Counted from the stretch's first letter, positions 52,954 through 62,084 are shown. The stretch is DNA of 64,000 nt from Streptomyces monomycini (GCF_022271435.1 NZ_JAFIQY010000008.1:62001-126000), one strand, 5' to 3'. Numbers and translations are program-made. The notes: generated by a model not told the origin, from the sequence alone.

Positions 52954-54291
52954 GTGAGCGACGGCGCCGCATACCCGGCCTACCCCCAGGACCGTTCCTG
53001 CCCCTATCACCCTCCCGCCGCCTACCAACCCCTGCGCGAGCAACGCCCCTTGGCCCGGGTCAGGTTCTACGACGGGAGCACGGTGTGGGCGGTGACGGGC
53101 CACGGCGAGGCCCGCCGACTGCTCGCCGACCCCCGGCTCTCCTCCGACTCCCGCCACCCGTCCTTCCCCGTACCGACCGCCCGCTTCGAAAAGTTCCGGA
53201 ACGTCGTCACGCCCCTGCTCGGCGTCGACAACCCCCAGCACCATCACCAGCGTCGCATGCTGATCCCCAGCTTCAGTGTGCGGCGCATCACGGCGCTGCG
53301 GCAGCCCATCCAGGCCATCGTGGACCGGCAGCTGGACGCCGTCCTCCGGCAGGGTCCGCCGGCCGATCTCGTCTCTTCCTACGCCCTGCCCATACCGTCC
53401 AGGGTCATCTGCGCGCTGTTGGGGATTCCGTACGAGGACCATGCGTACTTCGAGGAGAACTCGCGCATCATGCTGCGCGGAAGTACGGCCGGCGAGGCGG
53501 CCACCGCCCGGAGCAACCTGGAGTCCTATCTGGCCGACCTCATCGCTCGCAAACAGTCCCGTCAGGCCCATCGGTCCCGCACGGTGCGCGCAGCCACCTC
53601 TCGAACCACCGAATCCCATGAGTGCAGCGCATCCGGGGCCGTTTCCAGCCCTCTTTCCCCAACCGGTCACATCGACGGGTTGTTGGACCAGTTGCTCGTC
53701 GAGCACGTCACGGCCGACAGGGACACGAGCGGGGCACGCGACCCCGCCGTCGATGCCATCGATACCGACGAGCTCGTGCCTCTTGCCATGGTCCTGCTGG
53801 TCGCCGGTCACGAGACCACCGCGAACCTGATCTCGCTCGGGACCTACACGCTCCTGGAACACCCCGACCGGCTCGCCGCCCTGTACGCCGCCCCCGCGCG
53901 CTATCCCGCGGCCGTCGAGGAGTTGTTGCGGTTCCTGACCGTCGTGGACGGCATCTACCGCGTGGCCGTCGAGGACATCGACGTGGCGGGCTACACCATC
54001 CGCGCCGGAGACCCTGTGGTGCTCGCCTCGTCCTTGATCAACCGCGACCCCGCCGTCTACTCCTCCCCCGACGCCCTGGACCTGGGCCGCCCCGCCCGCC
54101 ACCACCTCGCTTTCGGCTACGGCATCCACCAGTGTCTGGGCAAGAACCTCGCCCGCGCCGAGGCCGAGATCGCCCTGCGGTCCCTCTTCACCCGCATCCC
54201 CGGCCTGCGCCTCGCCGTCCCGCCCGACGAGATCCCGTTCAAGCCTGGCGATTCCTTCCAGGGCGCCGTCGAACTCCCCGTCGCCTGGTAG
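52954..54291 (+). CDS. Cytochrome P450 with an unusual internal insert
   Basis: A 445-residue P450. I-helix VLLVAGHETTANL, K-helix ExxR in EELLRFL, and haem motif FGYGIHQCLGKNLARAE (Cys near 393) are intact. Between DLIARK and GLLDQLLVEH (about residues 200-240) lies a Ser/Thr/Arg-rich stretch of about 40 residues not found in ordinary bacterial P450s, where a short G/H-loop is normal. Codon use there is looser than in the rest of the gene. GTG 52954 is preferred over ATG 52921 because AGAGG lies 7-8 bp upstream. No ferredoxin or reductase gene is adjacent. The substrate is unknown; membership of the PKS cluster is doubtful at this distance. Confidence 0.9.
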   Translation: MSDGAAYPAYPQDRSCPYHPPAAYQPLREQRPLARVRFYDGSTVWAVTGHGEARRLLADPRLSSDSRHPSFPVPTARFEKFRNVVTPLLGVDNPQHHHQRRMLIPSFSVRRITALRQPIQAIVDRQLDAVLRQGPPADLVSSYALPIPSRVICALLGIPYEDHAYFEENSRIMLRGSTAGEAATARSNLESYLADLIARKQSRQAHRSRTVRAATSRTTESHECSASGAVSSPLSPTGHIDGLLDQLLVEHVTADRDTSGARDPAVDAIDTDELVPLAMVLLVAGHETTANLISLGTYTLLEHPDRLAALYAAPARYPAAVEELLRFLTVVDGIYRVAVEDIDVAGYTIRAGDPVVLASSLINRDPAVYSSPDALDLGRPARHHLAFGYGIHQCLGKNLARAEAEIALRSLFTRIPGLRLAVPPDEIPFKPGDSFQGAVELPVAW

Positions 54292-54679
54292 GTCACCTGA
54301 CAGTCGCCGAATCCGGTACCACGGACCAGACACCGGACACCGCATACCGCGCTCAGAGTGCGGAACGTGATCTTCTGTCCGGCTTGTGATCGCTCGATGC
54401 TGTGATGTTGGGATAGGGCGACCGGTCGGGCGTTCGGGGTTCGCTCGGGGCATGGCATGAGTGACAGACCCCCGCATGAGAACACCGCTGGCATCGCGCT
54501 GCTGGTCGGTGTCACACGACTCGTCAGCCACGGCATCATCGCCGAGCCCGGACCCGGCCCGTTCGCCCGTCCCGACGCCTGACGAGCCCCACCCGCCCGC
54601 GACCAGCGGTCCTTCCCCGACCCCAACCCCGAAGCGGACAAGAACTCACGTGCCGCTTGTGTCAGTGCCTCGTGTCACG
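54292..54679. other. 388-bp intergenic region
   Basis: Between the P450 and DinB-like genes. I see no supported gene, no strong hairpin and no clear promoter boxes. Confidence 0.5.
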
Positions 54680-55201
54680 ATGACGGACATGAGCACACCT
54701 GAACGCACGTTCCCGCCCATGGCCGCCGACGAGCGGACCACCCTGGAAGCCTGGCTCGACTTCTACCGCGCCACCCTCGCCCAGAAGTGCGACGGCCTGA
54801 CGGAGGAGCAGCTCCGTACGGCGTCGGCGGAGCCCTCCTCGCTCACCCTGCTCGGTCTCGTCCAGCACCTGACGGAGGTCGAGCGGACCTGGTTCCGCAG
54901 GGTGCTGACCGGGGAGGACGTCCCGACGGTCGTCAGCGCCGACGCCGACGTCCAGCCCGCCGACCGAGGGTTCGGGCTCGGCGACGACGCCACCTACGCG
55001 AAGTCCCGCCTCCTCTGGCAGGCCGAGGTGGAGCACGCCCGGAAGAACTCCGCCGCCCACGCGCTGGACGACACCGGCCTGTGGCGGGACAACGAGGTCA
55101 GCCTCCGCTGGATCTACTCCCACATGATCGCCGAGTACGCCCGTCACTGCGGTCACGCCGATCTCATACGGGAGCGCATCGACGGCAGTACGGGCGTCTG
55201 A
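54680..55201 (+). CDS. DinB/DUF664-family putative mycothiol-dependent enzyme
   Basis: A 173-residue four-helix bundle protein. The conserved GLVQHLTEVERTWFRRVLTGE and YSHMIAEYARHCGHADLIRERIDG carry the three His ligands typical of DinB-like metal sites. Family members are thought to act as thiol (mycothiol or bacillithiol) S-transferases or isomerases in detoxification. ATG 54680 is used; ATG 54689 is an equally possible start. Nothing in the context suggests a specific substrate. Confidence 0.88.
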   Translation: MTDMSTPERTFPPMAADERTTLEAWLDFYRATLAQKCDGLTEEQLRTASAEPSSLTLLGLVQHLTEVERTWFRRVLTGEDVPTVVSADADVQPADRGFGLGDDATYAKSRLLWQAEVEHARKNSAAHALDDTGLWRDNEVSLRWIYSHMIAEYARHCGHADLIRERIDGSTGV

Positions 55202-55448
55202 CCGCTACGGGGCACCGGGGCATCGGAGCGCCGGGACGCCGGAGCGCCGGGACCTGAGGCTTCTGGGCCGGGGGTGAGGGCGGAGACGGGCGGTGAGGCG
55301 GGTTTACGTATACCGCGCGGCGGCCGGGACTGAGCAGACTGGCGCGCAAGCACGTGACACCGCGCCACCGGTGCGGTGCGACGGCAGCGGCACCGCACGC
55401 CGGCGCGGCCGCCCACCGCACCCCAGGTCACACCGAGCGGAGGGCACC

Positions 55449-56204
55449 GTGGCGGACGACTCGACGGCACAGGACCGGCAACTGCTGCACGACTACTCCC
55501 GGGAGACCCGCGACCCGTACGTCCAGCGGCTGCTCGGGGAACTGCTCGGCCACGTCAACCGGGCGCAGTTCGAGCGGACGCCGGGCGCGGGCGGCGGCAA
55601 CACCCGCGACCTCGGCCAGGGGCGGTACACCATCTCGTACGCCCATGCTCCGGGCATGTCGCGCAGCGACCACCTGGCGGTGATGGTCCACGAACTGACC
55701 CATGTCGCGGTCAATCAGGCGTACGACTCCCGGATGCTGAACTTCCCGGTGCCGAGGCTCTCCGCGGCGGAGGAGGACCGGGTGCGGAACGAGACACCCG
55801 GCCGCGAGGAGGACCACCAGAACGCCCGTCTGGGGCGGGTGGACGCGCGGCGCCGCGACGCCTTCGTGGACCTGGTGGTCGGCAATGTGCAGCGGCTGCT
55901 GGACGAACTGCCCTCGTCCCGGCTGACGCCCGAGCGGCAGCAGGCGATACGGACCAAGCTCACCGACCACATGCGGGCCCGCCCGTACCACGAGTACGAC
56001 GGCGTCCTCTCGCACATCCTGACGTGGACCGACCTGGACGGCGCCGACCGCTCCTCGGCCTTCTACCGGAGCCTGACCGCGATGGTGGCCCAGGCAGCCG
56101 ACTGGCGGGCCGCCGGCGACATCACCCCACCCCGGCGCCGGCGCGGACTGATCCGCCGGATGGGCAGTGCGCTGGGCCGGTCGCTGCACATCTTCCGGCG
56201 CTAG
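55449..56204 (+). CDS. Unknown protein with a zinc-protease HEXXH motif
   Basis: A 251-residue cytoplasmic-looking protein (no signal peptide or membrane segment). HLAVMVHELTHVAVNQAYDSR holds a clear HExxH motif near residue 82, the zinc site of metallopeptidases; a third ligand could be a Glu or His in the Glu/His-rich REEDHQNAR region about 40 residues later. The last 30 residues are very basic (Arg-rich). I do not recognise the family. It could be a peptidase, or a toxin or effector domain. Starts at GTG 55449 after GAGCGGAGGGCACC. Confidence 0.6.
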   Translation: MADDSTAQDRQLLHDYSRETRDPYVQRLLGELLGHVNRAQFERTPGAGGGNTRDLGQGRYTISYAHAPGMSRSDHLAVMVHELTHVAVNQAYDSRMLNFPVPRLSAAEEDRVRNETPGREEDHQNARLGRVDARRRDAFVDLVVGNVQRLLDELPSSRLTPERQQAIRTKLTDHMRARPYHEYDGVLSHILTWTDLDGADRSSAFYRSLTAMVAQAADWRAAGDITPPRRRRGLIRRMGSALGRSLHIFRR

Positions 56205-56723
56205 GGTCGCCGGATCCCGCCGCCGCCGAACTCCCGGCGTCCGTCCGGCTCCGCCAGGCCGCTGCCGACCATCGGCCCGCCCGGGTAAAGCCTTGCCCAC
56301 GTTCTCGTAAGGGACGAGCCGTCCGACGCGCCCTCCCTCTCCTGCCACCACCCACCGAACCCGCAGCTCAGGGCCGCCGACCGCTCCTCAAACCCACCCC
56401 AGGAGCGGGGCGTTGGGCGGTTGCGTCCGTGGCACGGCCAGGTTGACGGTGCGGCACCGAGAGGCACACCCTCGTTATATAGGTGCTCGATACAACTGAT
56501 CCTGGGGAGTGCCGGGCCGCCGGGCAGCGCCATGCCCGAACACGGCACACGCGCCGCCGCCGGACGGACCACCGCTGCACGGGCCGCCGTTGAACAGGCC
56601 GTCACCGTACGGGCCGTCACCGTACGGGCCGTCACCGTGCGGGCCGTCGCCGGACGGAACCTCACCGTACGGGCCGTCACCGGACGCCACCGCCTCCCCG
56701 GGCCGGACACAGGAGGACATGGC
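56205..56723. other. 519-bp leader region of the asparagine synthase gene
   Basis: No gene is supported. It contains a CCGCTCCT/AGGAGCGG hairpin (56382-56409) that may end the preceding gene, an A+T-rich patch (GTTATATAGGTG near 56475) that is the likely promoter of asnB, and six 15-bp tandem repeats just before the ribosome site. Confidence 0.55.
56597..56686 (+). repeat. Six 15-bp tandem repeats before the asparagine synthase start
   Basis: Units of GGCCGTCACCGTACG (three near-perfect, three degenerate) at 15-bp intervals, ending 37 bp before the ATG. They are within the probable 5' untranslated leader. Confidence 0.88.
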
Positions 56724-58568
56724 ATGTGTGGCATCACCGGCTGGATTTCCTTCGATCGTGACCTGCGCTCCGAGCAGGAGACCGTCGACGCGATGACGGA
56801 GACGATGTCCTGCCGCGGGCCCGACGACCGCGGCACGTGGGTGCAGGGGCCGGCCGCCCTCGGACACCGCCGCCTCGCGATCATCGACCTGCCGGGCGGC
56901 CGCCAGCCGATGACCGCGCAGCAGGCGGACGGCAGCCCGGTGGTCATCGTCTACTCGGGCGAGGCGTACAACTTCCGCGAGCTGCGCGAGGAACTCGTCT
57001 CCCGGGGGCACCGGTTCACCACCGAGTCCGACACCGAGGTCGTGCTGCGCGGTTTCATCGAGTGGGGCGAGGCGGTCGCCGAGCGGCTCAACGGCATGTA
57101 CGCCTTCGCCGTGTGGGACGAGCGGCGGCAACGGCTCGTCATGGTCCGCGACCGCATGGGCATCAAGCCGTTCTACTACTACGAGACCTCCGACGGTGTG
57201 CTGTTCGGGTCCGAGCCCAAGGCGATCCTCGCCAACCCGCTTGCCGAGCGCCGCGTCGGCCTCGACGGCGTCCGCGAACTGTTCGCCTTCGTCAAGACGC
57301 CCGGCCACGCCGTGTGGGACGGCATGCACGAGGTCGAGCCCGGCACGGTCGTCACCGTCGACCGCGGCGGTCTGCGCCGCCACGTGTACTGGTCGCTGGA
57401 GACCCGCGCCCACGAGGACGACCGCGACACCTCCGTGGCCCACGTCCGTACGCTGCTCGACGACATCGTCCGCCGCCAGCTCGTCTCCGACGTCCCGCGG
57501 TGCACCCTGCTCTCCGGCGGCCTCGACTCCTCCGCCATGACCGCCCTCGCGGCCCGGCAGCTGGGCGAGACGGGGGAGACCGTACGCAGCTTCGCCGTCG
57601 ACTTCGTCGGCCAGACCGAACACTTCGTGGCCGACGACCTGCGCGCCACCCCGGACACGCCGTACGTCCACGACGTCGCCCGCCTCTCCGGCACCGACCA
57701 CCAGGACATCGTCCTGGACTCGGACGCACTGGCCGACCCCGAGGTGCGCGCGAGGGTCATACGGGCGCGCGACATCCCCATGGGCTTCGGCGACATGGAC
57801 GCCTCGCTCTACCTCCTCTTCAAGGCGATCCGGCAGCACTCCACCGTCGCCCTCTCCGGAGAGTCCGCCGACGAGGTGTTCGGCGGCTACAAGCAGTTCT
57901 TCGACGAGGAGGCACGCCAGGCCGACACCTTCCCCTGGCTGGTGCGCGTCGCCGAGCACTTCGGCGACGACGGCGACATCCTCGTCCCCGCGCTCGCCGA
58001 CTCCCTCGACCTGCCCGCGTACGTACGGGACGGCTACCGGACCGCGATCAAGGACGTGCGGCGGCTCGACGGGGAGAGCGACTTCGAGTACCGGATGCGC
58101 AAGATCAGCTACCTGCATCTGACCCGCTTCGTGCGCATCCTGCTCGACCGCAAGGACCGCGCGAGCATGGCCGTGGGCCTGGAGGTGCGGGTGCCGTTCT
58201 GCGACCACCGGCTGGTCGAGTACGTCTACAACGCGCCGTGGGCGCTGAAGTCCTTCGACGGACGCGAGAAGAGCCTGCTGCGCGAGGCCACCGCCGACGT
58301 CCTGCCGAAGTCGGTCTACGACCGGGTCAAGAGCCCCTACCCGTCGACGCAGGACCCCAAGTACGCGGTCGCGCTCCAGCAGCACGCCAAGGAACTGCTG
58401 GCGCGCTCCTCGCACCCGGTCTTCGAGATCGTCGACCGCAGCTGGCTCAAGCGCGCCGCCGAACACGCCGCACCGCAGAGCACCCAGGCGTCCCGGAAGG
58501 GCCTCGAAAAGACCCTCGACCTGGCCCAGTGGTTGGACATCTACCAGCCCCGGCTTACCCTTTCCTGA
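56724..58568 (+). CDS. asnB: Glutamine-hydrolysing asparagine synthase
   Basis: A 614-residue class II glutamine amidotransferase. The start is fixed by the N-terminal nucleophile Cys in MCGITGWIS, exposed once Met is removed, with AGGAGG before it. The glutaminase domain has MSCRGPDDRG and GHRRLAIIDL. The synthetase domain has the pyrophosphate loop LLSGGLDSSAMTALAA (near 263) and ALSGESADEVFGGY. It transfers the amide nitrogen of glutamine to aspartate, or to another carboxylate in amidation roles within clusters. Cotranscribed with a MarR-type gene 29 bp downstream. Most simply it is primary metabolism. Confidence 0.95.
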   Translation: MCGITGWISFDRDLRSEQETVDAMTETMSCRGPDDRGTWVQGPAALGHRRLAIIDLPGGRQPMTAQQADGSPVVIVYSGEAYNFRELREELVSRGHRFTTESDTEVVLRGFIEWGEAVAERLNGMYAFAVWDERRQRLVMVRDRMGIKPFYYYETSDGVLFGSEPKAILANPLAERRVGLDGVRELFAFVKTPGHAVWDGMHEVEPGTVVTVDRGGLRRHVYWSLETRAHEDDRDTSVAHVRTLLDDIVRRQLVSDVPRCTLLSGGLDSSAMTALAARQLGETGETVRSFAVDFVGQTEHFVADDLRATPDTPYVHDVARLSGTDHQDIVLDSDALADPEVRARVIRARDIPMGFGDMDASLYLLFKAIRQHSTVALSGESADEVFGGYKQFFDEEARQADTFPWLVRVAEHFGDDGDILVPALADSLDLPAYVRDGYRTAIKDVRRLDGESDFEYRMRKISYLHLTRFVRILLDRKDRASMAVGLEVRVPFCDHRLVEYVYNAPWALKSFDGREKSLLREATADVLPKSVYDRVKSPYPSTQDPKYAVALQQHAKELLARSSHPVFEIVDRSWLKRAAEHAAPQSTQASRKGLEKTLDLAQWLDIYQPRLTLS

Positions 58569-58597
58569 CCCGGACCGGGCGCGCGATGGGCTGAGCG

Positions 58598-59026
58598 ATG
58601 ACAATCGGTGACGATGCGGCACTCCAGCTGGTGATCTCCCTGAACCGGCTGACCCGCAGCCTGCGCAGGGCCGCCGCCGCGGGCGCCATCCAGCCGACCC
58701 AGCTCGCCGTCCTCGCCATGCTGACCCAGCGTGGCCCCTCCCGGATCGGCGAGATCGCGGCCTGGGTCCCCTGCTCCCAGCCGACCGCCACCGCGGCCGT
58801 GCTGGGACTGGAGGCCGGCGGCCTGATCCGCCGCGAACCGGACCCCACGGACGGCCGGGCCAGCCGCGTCCTGGCCACCGGACGCGGCACGGCCGCACTC
58901 GCCGAGGTCGCGCGCGGCGAGGCCGAGGTGCTGGCCAAGCGCCTCGCCTCGCTGCGGCCCGACGAGGTCCGCCGGCTCGCCGAGATCGAGCCGCTGCTGC
59001 GGCGCCTGGCCGAGGCGGCGGACTGA
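58598..59026 (+). CDS. MarR-family transcriptional regulator
   Basis: A 142-residue winged-helix regulator. LVISLNRLTRSLRRA is the dimerisation helix, TQLAVLAMLTQRGPSRIGEIAAWVPCSQPTATAAVLGLEAGGLI the helix-turn-helix, and REPDPTDGRASRVLATG the wing with its conserved DxRxS element (here DGRAS). A single Cys (in VPCSQ) lies in the recognition region. Immediately downstream of asnB, so it may act on this operon. Confidence 0.92.
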   Translation: MTIGDDAALQLVISLNRLTRSLRRAAAAGAIQPTQLAVLAMLTQRGPSRIGEIAAWVPCSQPTATAAVLGLEAGGLIRREPDPTDGRASRVLATGRGTAALAEVARGEAEVLAKRLASLRPDEVRRLAEIEPLLRRLAEAAD

Positions 59027-59114
59027 CCGGCCGGCGGGCGGGGGAACAGGTGACAGGCCCGGCCGCCGGGGCGCGCTTCTGACGGCGCCCGTAGGGCCGG
59101 TCGGAGTAGGAACG

Positions 59115-59528
59115 ATGACCTACCGTGCGGACCGTCGTTCTCAGGCCATGACCACTCATAGGACAGTCACAACCCTTGCGGTCACGGCAGCGGCAGCAGC
59201 GGCATCGCTCGCCGGCGCGGCCTCCGCATCGGCCGGCGGGCTCGTCGTCATCGGGTCTCCGTCCCACGACAACACCTGCAGGAACGGGGCGGGCACGGTT
59301 ACGCGCGGGGCCGCCACGCACGGCACCGGGAGCGCGGCCGGCCTGCTCGGGCAGATTCCTTTCGGCAGCCCGCTCAACCACTGCGGCGGTGCCGACCTGC
59401 CCGGCAACAAGCAGGGCAACGAAGCGCCGGACGACGACCCAGGGTTTGAGTACGTGTCGAATCAGCCCCCCTCCGAAACCAGGTACCCCGGCGCGGGCCA
59501 GGCGGACATCCTCAAGCTGTTCAGGTAG
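59115..59528 (+). CDS. Small secreted chaplin-like protein
   Basis: A 137-residue exported protein. The signal peptide has basic residues, a long Ala-rich hydrophobic core (TLAVTAAAAAASLAGA) and an AxA cleavage site in ASASAGG. The mature part, GLVVIGSPSHDNTC ... GSAAGLLGQIPFGSPLNHCGG, has the Gly/Ser/Asn-rich pattern and two spaced Cys residues of chaplin-type surface proteins, but it diverges from the standard chaplin domain and lacks a sorting signal. The start at 59115 has GGAG eight bases upstream; ATG 59148 is an alternative nearer the signal core. Confidence 0.65.
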   Translation: MTYRADRRSQAMTTHRTVTTLAVTAAAAAASLAGAASASAGGLVVIGSPSHDNTCRNGAGTVTRGAATHGTGSAAGLLGQIPFGSPLNHCGGADLPGNKQGNEAPDDDPGFEYVSNQPPSETRYPGAGQADILKLFR

Positions 59529-59772
59529 TCACGCCGACCGTCCGGGCAGCCGCTGCCGACTGTCCGGCCGTCCACCGCCGAACCGGCCGGGGCGCCCCGT
59601 GGCCCGCCCCCGTCCGCGCCCTTCCGTATCGGTGGAACACGTTCTACTGTGCCCACGACCCGATACCCGACGGCCCGTCAGACATTCACGATCCCGCGCG
59701 CCGTGCCGCGCCCGTGCGCCGGAGTGCGGACGTTTCACCGTGCGATCCGGGCCGGTCAGACCAGGAGGGGCC

Positions 59773-60990
59773 GTGCACCTCGAATACACCCCGGAGCAGC
59801 AGCGGCTGCGGTCCGAGCTGCGGGAGTACTTCGCCGCCTTGAACCCTGACGGCGCATCCGCACGATTCCACGGCGCCGGGACCGGCGCGCGGGACGCCGC
59901 CGGCCCCAGCCCGCAGAAACGGTTCTACCGCGAGACGATCCGGCAGCTCGGTACGGACGGGTGGCTCGGGGTCGGCTGGCCCGAGGAGTACGGCGGCCGG
60001 GGCCTGACCCCGATGGAGCAGTTCATCTTCTTCGACGAGGCCGCACAGGCGGGTGTGCCGCTGCCGCTGATGGCGCTGAACACCGTCGGCCCGACGATCA
60101 TGCGGTACGGCACCGACGAGCAGAAGGCGTACTTCCTGCCCAGGATCCTGGCCGGGGAGATCGACTTCGCGATCGGCTACAGCGAACCGGAAGCCGGCAC
60201 GGACCTGGCGTCACTGAAGACCCGGGCCGTGCGCGACGGCGACGGTTACCTCGTCAACGGGCAGAAGATCTGGACCACCAACGGCGACACGGCCGACTGG
60301 GTCTGGCTCGCCGTGCGCACCGCACCCGCCGAGGACGGCGTGCCGCCCCACAAGGGCATCAGCCTGCTGCTCGTGCCCACCTCCGACCCCGGCTACTCCT
60401 GCACCCGCATCAACACCCTCGCCTCGCACGACACCACCGCCAGCTACTACGAGAACATCCGCGTCCCCCTCACCCGCCGCGTCGGCGAGGAGAACCAGGG
60501 CTGGCGCATCATCACCAACCAGCTCAACCACGAACGGGTCACCCTCGCGGCCCACGGCACGATGGCCGTACGCGCCCTGCACGACGTGCAGCGCTGGGCC
60601 GCCGAGACCAAGCTCGCCGACGGACGGCGCGTCATCGACCTCGGCTGGGTACGCGGCCGCCTGGCCCGTACCCACACCAAGCTCGACGCCATGAAGCTGC
60701 TCAACTGGCAGATGGTGGACGCCCTCCAGCACGGCACACTCACCCCGCAGGACGCCTCCGCGGTCAAGGTCCACGGCTCGGAGGCACGCCGCGACGCGTA
60801 CGCCTGGCTGATGGAGGTCGTGGGCGCGGCGGGCCCCCTGAAGGACGGCTCCGCCGGCGCCGTCCTGCACGGCGAACTGGAACGCGGCTACCGCTCCGCG
60901 GTCATCTTCACCTTCGGCGGCGGCAACAACGAGATCCAGCGCGAGATCATCGCATGGATCGGGCTGGGGATGCCGCGGGTGCGGCGGTAG
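59773..60990 (+). CDS. Acyl-CoA dehydrogenase
   Basis: A 405-residue FAD enzyme that introduces a 2,3 double bond in acyl-CoA. EYTPEQQRLRSELREYF opens the helical N-terminal domain; YSEPEAGTDLASLKTRAVRDGDGYLVNGQKIWTT is the conserved middle-domain signature; FGGGNNEIQREIIAWIGLG closes the C-terminal domain. GTG 59773 follows a strong AGGAGGGG site. It appears monocistronic. The substrate is unknown; the length fits the class in which Actinobacteria often keep many paralogues for steroid and branched-chain acyl-CoAs. Confidence 0.92.
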   Translation: MHLEYTPEQQRLRSELREYFAALNPDGASARFHGAGTGARDAAGPSPQKRFYRETIRQLGTDGWLGVGWPEEYGGRGLTPMEQFIFFDEAAQAGVPLPLMALNTVGPTIMRYGTDEQKAYFLPRILAGEIDFAIGYSEPEAGTDLASLKTRAVRDGDGYLVNGQKIWTTNGDTADWVWLAVRTAPAEDGVPPHKGISLLLVPTSDPGYSCTRINTLASHDTTASYYENIRVPLTRRVGEENQGWRIITNQLNHERVTLAAHGTMAVRALHDVQRWAAETKLADGRRVIDLGWVRGRLARTHTKLDAMKLLNWQMVDALQHGTLTPQDASAVKVHGSEARRDAYAWLMEVVGAAGPLKDGSAGAVLHGELERGYRSAVIFTFGGGNNEIQREIIAWIGLGMPRVRR

Positions 60991-61010
60991 CGCGCTGCGA
61001 CCACCGTCTC

Positions 61011-61041
61011 TAGTTGGCACATACCGAGGTTAGTTGGCACA
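61011..61041 (+). repeat. Direct repeat of TTAGTTGGCACA-like sequence
   Basis: TAGTTGGCACA occurs twice, 21 bp apart (from 61011 and 61032), right where conserved chromosomal genes give way to degraded and accessory sequence. It could be a target-site or attachment-site relic. Confidence 0.5.
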
Positions 61042-61203
61042 GGGGCCGACCAGGTCAAGGCAAGCGACTGAGCCGAACCGCGCTAGCTGAGCTTAGCTCC
61101 GGTTGTGTGGAACTACCGGCTCTGCGCGGCGCCGTCGATGGACTGAGTTTGCTGGTCGGGGCGCTCGCGCAGAGCCGTATCGTGGTCGATCGCACCCGGC
61201 TGC

Positions 61204-61530
61204 ATGGCCGAACTCGGCCACGAAGTCCTCGGCTTCGGCGGCGGCGATCCTCTGCGAGGTCGACGCGGTCAAGGGTCCGCGCCGCGAGCGCCTGGTCGAC
61301 CGCGCCCGCGAGCAGTGCACCGTCAGCCTCATGGGAAACCGGAACACAATCTGCGGGCCGCCTTCAAACCGTGCCGACGACAGCCGTGACTCTCCGGCCC
61401 TGGCCATCCGCCCTGGACAACGCCCGCAAGACACTCCCTGAACTCGACTACACCGACGACCCGATCGCCGCAGTCCAGGACACCGACCTGCTGCTGCACT
61501 TCACCGAGTGTTCGCGCACTGCTGCGCCAG
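61204..61530 (+). pseudogene. UDP-glucose 6-dehydrogenase pseudogene (deleted and frameshifted)
   Basis: Pieces of one protein are spread over all three plus frames. MAELGHEVLGF (61204-61236) matches the N-terminal NAD domain. GPRRERLVDRAREQ (about 61275-61320) and AAFKP then DDSRDSPALAI (about 61350-61410) match the C-terminal part, and ALDNARKTLPELDYTDDPIAAVQDTDLLLHFTE (about 61410-61508) its last domain. About 250 residues of the centre, including the catalytic Cys region, are missing. It cannot be functional. Confidence 0.75.
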
Positions 61531-61575
61531 TGCGTCGATGACCCGCCACCAGCCCGAACTGCATCATGTGGCGAC

Positions 61576-62019
61576 TCACAGCGATTCCACCCACTCCCCA
61601 GGCTCCTCCGGCATGCACACACTCCCCGGTAGCTGTGCGCCAGGCCGGACGGAACTGGGAACCGGAGGCTCACGGACGGCCGCGGCCTGTGGGATGGCAG
61701 TGGCGCAGGCCACGCACGTGTCGGCCAGGTGCCAGGTCCGGCCCTGATCTGCTCGAATCAGAACCAACCGCAGCGCGCCAGCGCATGGGGCCTGCCTCCG
61801 GTCCCAGGCGCAGGACCGCTCGCGGCACTGACACGTACGCAAGTGGGGCGGCAGACGGGACTCCAGCACGTGGCGCGCCAAGTGCTGGAGGACCTCCGTC
61901 GCCCGCGGCATCCCCGTCATCGGGTTCGGCTGGGAGCATTCGCTGCACGTCAGCAGAGGCCGTCCAGTCGGACTGCTGATGGTGATGGTCCAGGCGCGCG
62001 AAGGCACAGCGGTGGTCAT
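61576..62019 (-). CDS. Cys-rich zinc-ribbon-like hypothetical protein
   Basis: A 147-residue protein of unknown function. Cysteine groups CSEC, CQC, SCAW, PC and CVAC suggest one or two zinc ribbons. TWHLADTCVACATA near the middle-C-terminal part looks conserved in similar actinomycete accessory loci. The ATG at 62019 has a near-perfect AAGGAGGG site. It is divergent from an XRE regulator at 62182, with three related operator-like sites between them, so the two genes are probably co-regulated. Confidence 0.72.
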   Translation of the reverse strand: MTTAVPSRAWTITISSPTGRPLLTCSECSQPNPMTGMPRATEVLQHLARHVLESRLPPHLRTCQCRERSCAWDRRQAPCAGALRLVLIRADQGRTWHLADTCVACATAIPQAAAVREPPVPSSVRPGAQLPGSVCMPEEPGEWVESL

Positions 62020-62084
62020 CGGTTCCCTCCTTGCCGTCATCGGTCGTCGCCGTCACTCGACTCCAACGGCGCGGCGCGAGGGTA

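Noticed and set aside
56597..56686. CRISPR array
   Set aside because: The 15-bp units are directly adjacent, without spacers, and no cas genes are present. The same applies to the other tandem repeats in the window.
61103..61541. Intact gene in the 61.1-61.5 kb region
   Set aside because: Similarity to UDP-glucose dehydrogenase moves between frames and the middle of the protein is missing, so these frames are pseudogene fragments.
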